A DNA stretch of 55,620 nt from a bacterium (GTDB lineage Bacteria > Acidobacteriota > Thermoanaerobaculia > Multivoradales > J023): the NCBI GenBank assembly GCA_024226315.1, contig JAAELT010000522.1:1-55620 (forward strand). Reading direction: 5' to 3'. Within the stretch, counting starts at the first letter, position 1. Each line of letters starts with the position of its first letter. The notes below the pieces were generated by a model. The model searched no databases, was not told the origin of the DNA, and worked only from the letters and a program-made list of their open reading frames with translations. Below are positions 1 through 6,555 of this stretch, in pieces. The position numbers and the translations under genes are program-made.

Positions 1-1217
1 CGGCGCTGGCCACCAACAAGCTGCGGTCGTTCCTCACCCTGGTCGGCATCATCGCCGGCGTCGCCTCGATCATCGCGGTCATGACCGGCATCTCCGTGGT
101 GCAGAACACCATGGAGAAGGAGATGAGCGTTCTGGGCAACACCGTCTTTCAGGTCCAGAAATGGCCGGCGGGCGGGTTCAACAACAACGACGCCGACTGG
201 CGCAAGATCCAGCAGCGCAAGCCGGTGACGGTCGCCAACGCCGACGCCATCCGCGAGCAGGCGAAGCACGTCACCCTGGTGGGCGCCGAGCTGTGGAGCT
301 TCGGTTTCTCGGCCAGGTACCAGGGCAAGCCCACCGATCCCGATCTGACGATCTGCGGCGGCACCCCCGAGTACCCGCCCAACAACACCCACTACGTCGA
401 GCTCGGGCGCAATCTCACCAATCAAGACCTGCGGCTCAGCCGCCGGGTGGTGGTCATCGGTTATGCCGCGGCCGAGAGGCTCTTCCCGTTCGTCGACCCC
501 CTGGGGCGGGAGATCAAGCTCGACGGCCACAAGTACACCGTCATCGGAGTGTTCGAAGAAAAGACCTCGGCGACCGGCAGCAACTTCGACAACTACATGC
601 TGATCCCGATCACCGTCTTCAAGAAGATCTACGGCATGCGCCAGGGCGACGGCCGTGACCGCTCGGTCAACGTCACCGTACGGGCACGCTCGCCCGAGGT
701 GCTCCAGGACGCCATCGAGGAGACCCGCGCCATCCTGCGCGTGGAGCGCAAAGTGCCGCCGCGCGAAGACGACGACTTCACCATCTTCACCAACGACAGC
801 CAGATCCGCTCCTTCAACCAGGCGACCGCCGGGGTCAAGGTCGCCGCCTTCGTGATCGGCATCGTCGCCCTGGTGGTCGCCGGCATCGGCATCATGAACA
901 TCATGCTGGTCTCGGTCACCGAGCGCACCAGCGAGATCGGCATCCGCAAGTCGATCGGCGCCAAGCGCAAGCACATCCTCGGTCAGTTCCTGACCGAGGC
1001 CGTGCTGCTGTGCAACGTCGGCGGCGTCTTCGGCGTGCTGGTCGGCTTCGGTCTGGGCAACGTGGTGACCCTGTTCACCGACTTCGAAGTCAACGTACCG
1101 CTCGAGTGGGCCGTTGCGGGAGTCGTCTTCTGCACCGTCGTCGGCCTGAGCTTCGGGCTGTGGCCGGCGGTCAAGGCGTCGAGGCTGAACCCGATCGACG
1201 CTTTGCGGTACGAATAG
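1..1217 (+). CDS. ABC transporter permease, MacB/FtsX type (5' partial)
   Basis: The reading frame is open from base 3 and has no start inside the window, so the N-terminus is missing. The visible protein begins in the first membrane segment (NKLRSFLTLVGIIAGVASII). A periplasmic MacB_PCD-like region of about 220 residues follows. The C-terminal FtsX domain has three hydrophobic segments and the family block IGIRKSIGAKRKHILGQF, and the protein ends in ALRYE. Such permeases pair with a LolD/MacB-type ATPase and either export substrates or act mechanically across the envelope. The ATPase would lie upstream, outside the window. Family assignment is firm; the substrate is unknown. Confidence 0.93.
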   Translation, partial: ALATNKLRSFLTLVGIIAGVASIIAVMTGISVVQNTMEKEMSVLGNTVFQVQKWPAGGFNNNDADWRKIQQRKPVTVANADAIREQAKHVTLVGAELWSFGFSARYQGKPTDPDLTICGGTPEYPPNNTHYVELGRNLTNQDLRLSRRVVVIGYAAAERLFPFVDPLGREIKLDGHKYTVIGVFEEKTSATGSNFDNYMLIPITVFKKIYGMRQGDGRDRSVNVTVRARSPEVLQDAIEETRAILRVERKVPPREDDDFTIFTNDSQIRSFNQATAGVKVAAFVIGIVALVVAGIGIMNIMLVSVTERTSEIGIRKSIGAKRKHILGQFLTEAVLLCNVGGVFGVLVGFGLGNVVTLFTDFEVNVPLEWAVAGVVFCTVVGLSFGLWPAVKASRLNPIDALRYE

Positions 1218-1238
1218 GCAGCGGGTGGCCGACCGTCG

Positions 1239-1919
1239 CTACGCCGGTCCCTTCTTGACCCTCTTCGTCATGTCTTGAGTCAGCTCGGGGAAGGGTATGT
1301 CGGCGGTCTCGGCGCACTGCCAGAACTGGTTGTTGATGGTGTTGTTCGAGGCCTCCGCGCAAGCGTTGAAGGCGTCGGCAGTCTCCAACGGCAGAGAACC
1401 TATCCAGATCTCGAGGTCCTCGGTGGGAATCGGCAAGAAGCGAATCCTGCAGATGAAGTTGTCCTGCTCTTTGTCGGTGGTATCCGATCCGCGTAGGAAC
1501 AGGATCTCGTGGAAGCCGGGGCCGAAGTCATCGATATGGCAGGTCGCGTTCTTCTTCTGACCGCTGATGACGACGTGGGAGGTGAGGTGGAGGTAGCCCG
1601 GGCGAGCCTCGGCCTTGACCGGCTTCATCGCGTTCGCGTAGCGCTTCCACCTGGCACCGTCGGACTCCACGTTCCACTTGAAGCCATAGGGGTTCCGCTT
1701 GATCAGGGACGAAGTCACTCCGCCCCTGTTGAATCGAACCAGGGCGCGGGCAACGACGAACTGAGCGTCCTCTCCCGCCCGCTTCAAGCGGTTGGCCTGG
1801 CCGAGGTCCGACAGACCCGGGCCGAGGCGCGGGAGTGGGTCCGGTCTCGGCGCCTGGCCGAGTGTCGGCGTCGCGGTGAGCAGCAGCGACAGTATCAGGG
1901 CAAGCTTGATTCCTCTCAT
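1239..1919 (-). CDS. secreted protein of unknown function
   Basis: This 226-residue protein is not recognised. The start at 1919 is chosen because AGGGAGG lies 5 nt upstream; an upstream in-frame Met (1943) would lack a ribosome site and would precede the signal sequence. Residues 1-21 form a typical signal peptide ending near LGQA. The mature part is basic at the N-terminus, carries four cysteines and has no membrane segment, so a periplasmic or extracellular location is inferred. It is divergent from the GDSL gene at 2083 and shares a 160-bp intergenic region that contains two direct repeats. Confidence 0.7.
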   Translation of the reverse strand: MRGIKLALILSLLLTATPTLGQAPRPDPLPRLGPGLSDLGQANRLKRAGEDAQFVVARALVRFNRGGVTSSLIKRNPYGFKWNVESDGARWKRYANAMKPVKAEARPGYLHLTSHVVISGQKKNATCHIDDFGPGFHEILFLRGSDTTDKEQDNFICRIRFLPIPTEDLEIWIGSLPLETADAFNACAEASNNTINNQFWQCAETADIPFPELTQDMTKRVKKGPA

Positions 1920-1940
1920 GTGTCCTCCCTTGTTGGTTTC

Positions 1941-1995
1941 CACAGGATCTTACGATCCGGCTGGCTGATTATTCACAAGATCTTACGATCCGGCT
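1941..1995. promoter_or_regulatory. pair of 22-bp direct repeats between divergent genes
   Basis: The block CACARGATCTTACGATCCGG followed by CT occurs at 1941-1962 and again at 1974-1995, with one mismatch and a 33-bp centre-to-centre spacing (about three helical turns). A weaker third copy (GATCTACCGGACCGG) follows at about 2004-2018. The core GATCTTACGATC is a near-palindrome. The position between two divergent genes suggests an operator; the binding protein is unknown. Confidence 0.5.
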
Positions 1996-2082
1996 CAAAA
2001 AAAGATCTACCGGACCGGCACGCCCCCGACGAGCGTCGCCTGAGTATACCTGCTCTTATTTCGAGTTCGCTATAGTTCCGGT

Positions 2083-2952
2083 ATGCCCAAACACCGATTC
2101 GCGACCCTCACGATCGTGTTTCTGGCGGGCACACTGCTGCTCGACTGCGCGCCCGCCCTCGCCGGAGGCACGCAGACGACGCGGGTGATGCCCCTCGGCG
2201 ACTCGATCACCGAAGCCGAGACCGGCTTCGCCAGCTACCGTTACTGGCTGTGGCAGGACCTGATCTCGGCGGGCTACGACGTCGATTTCGTCGGCTCCAT
2301 GACCGGCAACTTCGGCGGCCCGCCACTGTTCGAGGATTTCGACCAGGACCACGAGGGCCACTGGGGATGGCGCGCCGACGAGGTGCTGGCCGAGATCGAC
2401 GGCTGGGCCGCCGCCGCGCTCCCCGACGTCGTGCTGCTGCACCTGGGCACCAACGATCTCTGGCAGGGTCAGGACATCCCCGGCACCCTCGCCGAGCTCG
2501 AGGCCATCGTGGAGGCGATTCGCGTCCACGTGCCCGGCGTCGCGGTGCTGCTCGCCCAGCTCATCCCCTCCACCGTCGGCGCCCTCTCCGGAATCCCCGA
2601 CCTCAACGCCGAGATCCCGGCCCTCGCCGCAACGCTCTCGACGCCCGAGTCACCGGTGCTGGTGGTCGATCAGTTCACCGGCTTCGACCCGGCCGTGGAC
2701 ACCTACGACGGCGTCCACCCCGACGAGTCCGGCGAGCTCGCCATGGCCGGCAATTGGCTGGCGGGTCTGGAGCTACTGATCGAGCCCGTGGCGATCATCT
2801 TCGAGGACGGCTTCGAGAGCGGGGACATGTCGGGATGGGGTGCCCCGACGCCCTCAATCATCGTCGCGGCTTGTCCGCTCCAACCGGTTGTCACCGCCCC
2901 TCATTCTTGCAGCCGTGGCATGTCATGCCGTGCGCAGTGCCCGTTTGAGTAG
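2083..2952 (+). CDS. secreted SGNH/GDSL-type esterase or lipase
   Basis: The protein has 289 residues with a signal peptide (about 1-28). The SGNH blocks are visible: MPLGDSIT (nucleophile Ser), LLHLGTNDLW (Gly/Asn of blocks II-III) and DGVHPDESG (the Asp-His of block V). It should hydrolyse ester bonds outside the cytoplasm. Near the C-terminus is IFEDGFESGDMSGWG, the short tail shared with the M14 peptidase at 22983; this looks like a lineage-specific surface-targeting signal. Unusually, 37 more residues follow the tail and overlap the convergent DinB gene by 30 bp. A TATAGT box sits 6 nt before the ATG and no Shine-Dalgarno is visible, suggesting leaderless translation. Confidence 0.88.
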   Translation: MPKHRFATLTIVFLAGTLLLDCAPALAGGTQTTRVMPLGDSITEAETGFASYRYWLWQDLISAGYDVDFVGSMTGNFGGPPLFEDFDQDHEGHWGWRADEVLAEIDGWAAAALPDVVLLHLGTNDLWQGQDIPGTLAELEAIVEAIRVHVPGVAVLLAQLIPSTVGALSGIPDLNAEIPALAATLSTPESPVLVVDQFTGFDPAVDTYDGVHPDESGELAMAGNWLAGLELLIEPVAIIFEDGFESGDMSGWGAPTPSIIVAACPLQPVVTAPHSCSRGMSCRAQCPFE

Positions 2953-3405
2953 CGCGATCTGACCGGCGTGGTAGAGGCTGTGCTGGGTGATGCCGATGAA
3001 CTGCGTGTATGCCGTGTACGGCACCTCCGCCACGAGCGGCTCGTCCAGTCGCTCTGCCGGAAACGCGTGGACTGCCTGCCGAAGCTCCTGGTTGAGCTTC
3101 GTGAGGTTCTGCGTCGCCTTCCCCCAGTTCTCTTCGGTGACTGCCGGGCAAGGCGGCCAGTCCTCTTCTGGCGTGACCTGGCGCCCATCTCCAGACAGAC
3201 GGCGGAGGACGAGGCTGTAGTCACTGGTCAGATGCAGAACGAGCTCCCAAATGCTGTGGGCACCCGAGATCGGGTGTGCAGCCGCCTCATCCGCGGAGAC
3301 TCCAGCCAGCAATTCCAGCACTGACGGCCCGTGCCACGCCCCTCCCTTCAGCGTTCGCTCGAGTTGTTCCTCCAGTCGTTCGATCTCGCGGGCCATCGTG
3401 TTCAC
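2923..3405 (-). CDS. DinB-family protein
   Basis: The protein has 160 residues, the normal size for the DinB/YfiT four-helix-bundle superfamily. The likely metal ligands are the His of HSIWELVLHL (helix 2) and the His pair in QHSLYHAGQIALL near the end. Members are metal-binding proteins, some of them thiol-dependent transferases; the substrate cannot be told here. The start is GTG at 3405, with an in-frame ATG at 3396 as an alternative. It lies just after a degenerate attC (3440-3514) and looks like the last member of a minus-strand gene-cassette array. Its 3' end overlaps the convergent GDSL gene. Confidence 0.85.
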   Translation of the reverse strand: MNTMAREIERLEEQLERTLKGGAWHGPSVLELLAGVSADEAAAHPISGAHSIWELVLHLTSDYSLVLRRLSGDGRQVTPEEDWPPCPAVTEENWGKATQNLTKLNQELRQAVHAFPAERLDEPLVAEVPYTAYTQFIGITQHSLYHAGQIALLKRALRTA

Positions 3406-3439
3406 TCACTTATCCTGTAGCCCCTACGGCCACGTACTC

Positions 3440-3514
3440 GCTACGTCGAGCGGCGAAGCTCAGGTCCTGCGCGCCAGCGCATGGCCTGCAGCGCCTGGAG
3501 CAGGCATTGTTAGC
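3440..3514 (-). other. degenerate attC-like recombination site
   Basis: Read on the minus strand, the block starts with CCCGCTAACA, a normal outer arm, eight bases after the stop of the gene at 3522. An internal stem follows, in which GCTGCAGG pairs with CCTGAGC and leaves one G extrahelical, as in attC sites. The closing arm should read GTTAGC but is CGTAGC. The site is therefore either decayed or only attC-like. Its position between two same-strand small genes fits a cassette junction. Confidence 0.5.
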
Positions 3515-3521
3515 GGGCGAA

Positions 3522-4181
3522 TCATTCTCGTCGCCTTTGCCAAGTTACATCAACACCGATGCGGTACTTAAGTTCCTCTGACCAGCGCGTCGAGAGCCCT
3601 TGGCGTTTCAATTCGGCGACTATCTCCCTGCCGATCGCGATCGATGCCTCTGGCTCCTCTTCGACAGCACCGTACGATAAGTAGAGCCCTTGACTTTCTA
3701 CCGCGCTTTCTGTGTCCTGTTCGTGGTAAAAAACGTAGCCGCGCATCGGCCGCCCCTGTGCCAACAGCTCCTCAATCTCCTCCCAGATCTCACCGGCACC
3801 GCATGTTCCGCAATCACTGTAGTGTTGACGACTGAGAATCCCGGATTGCTCAAATTTCTCAAACGCCGCGTCGAGTCGGTCATTATCAGTAGCGGCTGGC
3901 CAGCCCGCCTGGGCCAGTCTGTGAGCCTCCATTTCCTCGCGCAGAATGCGGTTCGCCAGTGGGGCTAGCCGGCTACTCCCATAATCGCCCTCAAGCAATT
4001 CGATAGCGTTGCCGCGGATTTCATCGGCAGGCACGAATCCTCCCCAAACGTCGAGATGTATGTATCGCCGAAGCTCTTCCTCGGCTGCCGCCATGTCGCC
4101 TTGGCGAGCGCAGCCGAGCCAGGTTACGAACACGAGGATCCCGATAAAAACGAACACGGGGTTTTGAGGACGTGTCTTCAA
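3522..4181 (-). CDS. DUF6891-like lipoprotein, probable gene cassette
   Basis: The 219-residue protein starts at TTG 4181 or GTG 4157; no strong ribosome site is seen. The N-terminus is a lipoprotein signal (hydrophobic stretch, then TWLGC with the lipobox Cys at about residue 24). The C-terminal half carries the pattern I associate with DUF6891: YSDCGTCG, then RGYVFYHEQDTE, GLYLSYG, a GREIVAELKRQGL helix and a terminal RIGV..TWQRRR. Its function is unknown. Family members are usually cytoplasmic, so the lipoprotein signal is odd. It lies exactly between two attC-like sites on the same strand, 8 and 14 bases from them, as expected of an integron cassette. Confidence 0.62.
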   Translation of the reverse strand: MKTRPQNPVFVFIGILVFVTWLGCARQGDMAAAEEELRRYIHLDVWGGFVPADEIRGNAIELLEGDYGSSRLAPLANRILREEMEAHRLAQAGWPAATDNDRLDAAFEKFEQSGILSRQHYSDCGTCGAGEIWEEIEELLAQGRPMRGYVFYHEQDTESAVESQGLYLSYGAVEEEPEASIAIGREIVAELKRQGLSTRWSEELKYRIGVDVTWQRRRE

Positions 4182-4194
4182 GGTTACAGAGTCC

Positions 4195-4252
4195 TGCTAA
4201 CGGCACGGCTCATCTGCGCGCGAAGCGCGTCGGATGCAGCCGCTGGTTGGCC
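4195..4252 (-). other. attC recombination site (integron cassette)
   Basis: On the minus strand the site begins with the arm GCCAAC and ends with GTTAGC, which pair with one mismatch. Inside, CGGCTGCATC pairs with GATGAGCCG, leaving a single extrahelical G, the strand-selection feature of attC sites. The centre is a GACGCGCTTCGCGCGC hairpin. Total length is 58 bp. It begins 10 bases after the HicA stop codon and lies 14 bases before the next gene start. No integrase gene is present in the window, so this would be a cassette cluster lacking an integrase. Confidence 0.82.
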
Positions 4253-4261
4253 ACCGTTTCA

Positions 4262-4477
4262 TTAGAGGAACTTCCTGAATGTTTTCACGTCAAGGCCTGC
4301 ATCCTTCACGATTCCCGCCATTGTGTAAGCATTCACTGGATTATTCCTCGGAATTGTTACGATCCGGTTTCCATCAGTCATTACTATATGCTTCCTCCCT
4401 TCTCGAGCAATCGAAAAGCCCGCTTTCTTGAGTGCCCTGACAGCGGTTCGATGATTTACTCCCGCTATTCTAGGCAC
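4262..4477 (-). CDS. hicA: HicA-family mRNA interferase toxin
   Basis: The protein has 71 residues and the compact dsRBD-like fold pattern of HicA: RTAVRALKKAGF, GRKHIVMTD with the catalytic His in the GRKH segment, then TIPRNNPVNAYTMAGIVKDAGL. It starts at GTG, two bases after the HicB stop, so the pair is co-transcribed in the order antitoxin then toxin. HicA cleaves mRNA or tmRNA when free of HicB. An attC follows 10 bases after its stop, so the pair behaves as one mobile cassette; toxin-antitoxin cassettes are known to stabilise integron arrays. Confidence 0.9.
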   Translation of the reverse strand: MPRIAGVNHRTAVRALKKAGFSIAREGRKHIVMTDGNRIVTIPRNNPVNAYTMAGIVKDAGLDVKTFRKFL

Positions 4478-4479
4478 AG

Positions 4480-4686
4480 CTAAACAGCGACCTCAACTTC
4501 CCGGACCTCCGCGTCCCGCAGCTGATCAGCTACGACAGCGAGATACTCCTGGATCGCATCTTTGATATTCTCGAGGGCTTCCCGTTCCGTTGTACCCTGC
4601 GACCAGCATCCCGGAAGCCCTGGTACGGAAACACTGTAGCCTTCCTCACTCCTACGTAGTGCGGTTTTGTACTTCATCTGTTTCAA
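4480..4686 (-). CDS. hicB: HicB-family antitoxin
   Basis: The protein has 68 residues. The HicB domain is clear: YKTALRRSEEGYSVSVPGLPGCWSQGTTEREALENIKDAIQEYL, the degenerate RNase H-like fold that masks HicA. No C-terminal helix-turn-helix or ribbon-helix-helix extension is seen, so DNA binding would need another factor or be absent. A GGAG ribosome site lies upstream of the ATG. About 60 bases upstream begins a run of five phased palindromic sites (4749-4854), which could control this operon. Confidence 0.9.
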   Translation of the reverse strand: MKQMKYKTALRRSEEGYSVSVPGLPGCWSQGTTEREALENIKDAIQEYLAVVADQLRDAEVREVEVAV

Positions 4687-4748
4687 CTCCTATCGACAAA
4701 TGGGGCGGAACGTTCTTGACGGCCAACAGTTATGCTGAGCGGCACGCT

Positions 4749-4854
4749 GTTTCTAAATATAGACACCGGTTTCCATATTTAGACACCTGGTGTCCACATC
4801 TAGACACCTCCGAGGTTTCCATATTTGGACACCAGGTTTCCAGATGTAGACACC
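4749..4854. promoter_or_regulatory. five phased 19-bp palindromic sites
   Basis: Five copies of a site near GTTTCCATATTTAGACACC start at 4749, 4769, 4790, 4815 and 4836, so spacing is 20, 21, 25 and 21 bp, close to two helical turns. Each copy is an imperfect inverted repeat (GTKTC at one end, GACAC at the other). The A/T-rich centre varies while the arms are kept. This is the pattern of a cooperative operator array rather than a coding repeat. It lies upstream of hicBA; the binding protein is not known. Confidence 0.6.
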
Positions 4855-5259
4855 TCCCCGGCCCGCAAGGCACGTATTGCCGTTGATCCTGGGCTTGTCG
4901 CATACCGGAATGGTCGTGTCGCATTCGCGTTGAAAAAGCACCTCCGACATCGTCCCCGTCGACCGGACGGCAGCGCCGATCGTGGGAAGGAGCGCGGAAG
5001 AGGTCGAGAATGAGGCGCCGCCTGCCTCGGCCGCAGAGCTCGGTGTATCGCCGCGTGCTCGTCCGCAAAGCGGGTGCAGCGTCCTGGATCCCCCTAACGC
5101 AACTGTTCATGAACAAGGGACTTTCTCCTCGCGCCACACGCCGAGCCGCGGTTCATTCGCACTGTCGAGCGCCCGTGCAGTTGGATGGAATCCTACCACG
5201 ACACTTAACGGGGACTCGGCAATGCAGCCGGCTCCTCGAGTGCCAGCCACCCCGGCCCG
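4855..5259. other. about 400 bp without a recognisable gene
   Basis: Short open frames exist on both strands, but none has a ribosome site, a recognisable domain or consistent third-position GC. Neither an RNA gene nor a mobile-element end was seen. The stretch separates the palindrome array from the 41-bp tandem repeat. Confidence 0.5.
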
Positions 5260-5834
5260 GCCTGGATCGGCTTCAGGCCGAGCGCCACGGGGCGAAATAG
5301 CGCCAGATCGACTTCAGGCCGATCGCCACGAAGCAGTACAGCGCTGGATCGACTTCAGGCCGAGCGCCACGGGGTGAAACAGCGCCGGATCGGCTTCGGG
5401 CCGAGCGCCACGGGGTGAAACAGCGCCGGATCGACTTTGGGCCGAGCGCCACGGGGTGAAACAGCGCCAGATCGACTTCGGGCCGAGCGCCACGGGGTGA
5501 AACAGCGCTGGATCGACTTCAGGGCGAGCGCCGCGGGGCGAAGCAGCGCCGGATCGGCTCCTGGCAAGACGCCACGGAGCAGAATAGCGCCAGATCGGCT
5601 TCGGGCCGAGCGCCACGGAGCAAACTCGCGCGGGGTTGACTTCATGGCGATCGCCACGGAGCACATCAGCGCCGAAACGGTCTCGCGGCGATCGCCATGG
5701 GACGTGCCAGCGCCGGAACTGCTTCAGGGCGATTCGCCATAAGGTGTGCCAGCGCCGGATCTGCTTCAGGGCGATTCGGCATAGGGTCGCCGGCGCCTGA
5801 TCTGCTCCATGGCGATCGCCATAGCCGATCGCGG
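5260..5834. repeat. tandem array of fourteen 41-bp units
   Basis: Units begin at 5260, 5301, 5342, 5383, 5424, 5465, 5506, 5547, 5588, 5629, 5670, 5711 (42 bp), 5753 and 5794. The middle units (5342-5505) are nearly identical, starting CGCCGGATCG and continuing through GGCCGAGCGCCACGGGGTGA. Units towards both ends diverge. Several right-hand units contain the palindrome GGCGATCGCC. Because 41 is not a multiple of three, the long open frames here are only 41-residue readings of the repeat and are not taken as genes. The units abut directly, so this is not a CRISPR array. Confidence 0.93.
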
Positions 5835-5883
5835 CCTCACCGACACGGCCCGGCCCCGGTACAGCCCTCGCTACGGCCGAGCT

Positions 5884-6162
5884 TCAACGCAGCTTCGACG
5901 CCAGGTCCGGCTCTTTGTCGACCCGCGTGCCGAGCTTGACCGCGGTCGAGAGGCGGGCCACCCCCTCGGCGTGGAGAACCTCGTGGATGCGAGCGATCAC
6001 ACTCAGGATCGTGTCGAGATCGCCCTCCACGTTGGTGCCGAAGGAGTGCTCCTGCACGACGAGGCCCGATTCGTGGATGATCTCCTGGGCGCGACGGACC
6101 TCGGCACGCACGGAAACTCCCACGCCGATCGGAACGACCTGGATTTCGGCGACAGCCTTCAT
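5884..6162 (-). CDS. MTH1187-family thiamine-binding protein
   Basis: The protein has 92 residues, typical of the family (formerly DUF77/UPF0045). It opens with AEIQVVPIGVGVSVRAEVRRAQ, followed by SGLVVQEHSFGTNVEGDLDTIL and a helix ending in GVARLSTAVKLGTRVDK, matching the ferredoxin-like fold that binds thiamine or related pyrimidines in the cytoplasm. A GGTGGAG ribosome site precedes the ATG. It overlaps the end of the truncated TonB-domain gene by four bases (ATGA) and may be co-transcribed with it. The 41-bp repeat array begins 50 bases downstream. Confidence 0.86.
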   Translation of the reverse strand: MKAVAEIQVVPIGVGVSVRAEVRRAQEIIHESGLVVQEHSFGTNVEGDLDTILSVIARIHEVLHAEGVARLSTAVKLGTRVDKEPDLASKLR

Positions 6163-6476
6163 CGTGAGCTCGCTCCACCAGTCATTGCAGACGGAAGTTG
6201 ACCGTCAGGTTGTAGTATGCAGTCGATGATCGCCTGGATGATCACCACTCCCTGGATCCGCGCCCGCCGCGCCTCCTCGGTGTATTGAGGCTGCACCGTG
6301 GAGACCTTGACCGGTTTGGTGACGTTGCCGCCGACGTGCATCGGTCCGGCGCAGGGCTCGGTCGGCGAGCTGTCGCAGGCGGTCCAGAGCGCGCCGGCGA
6401 CGATCAGTGAAACCGCGGCGAGGAGCCGGGGCACGGCCGGTCCCGGCAGGAGAGTCCGCGTCTGTCGGTAGTACAT
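6159..6476 (-). pseudogene. TonB C-terminal-domain lipoprotein with internal deletion
   Basis: The start at 6476 follows GGAGGTGA. A lipoprotein signal ends at LWTAC. Then comes GGNVTKPVKVSTVQPQYTEEARRARIQGVVIIQAIID, the first half of a TonB C-terminal domain. The expected second half (about 45 residues) is missing. In another frame, at 6182-6216, the DNA encodes YYNLTVNFRLQ and a stop, the usual last residues of such proteins. An out-of-frame deletion has therefore joined the middle to the extreme end, and the annotated frame instead runs 19 foreign residues to a stop at 6159. Probably non-functional. Confidence 0.75.
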
Positions 6477-6555
6477 CTCATTCACCTCCATCTCCCCGCG
6501 TCCACTTCGAGATACGCAGGGCGCCCCGTCGGGTTTCGGCGCCTCGGACGGACTT

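Noticed and set aside
2860..2922. A third attC after the DinB gene
   Set aside because: Only a short palindrome (CAACCGGTTG at 2881-2890) was found; no paired arms with an internal GCTGCA-type stem.
4687..4748. An attC upstream of hicB
   Set aside because: GTTATGC and GGCCAAC-like words occur but do not form paired arms with an inner stem.
5314..5664. Open frames through the 41-bp repeats giving 41-residue protein repeats
   Set aside because: The period forces similar repeats in all frames; there is no start signal and no sign of protein-level selection.
5260..5834. CRISPR array
   Set aside because: Units are contiguous with no unique spacers, and no cas gene is present.
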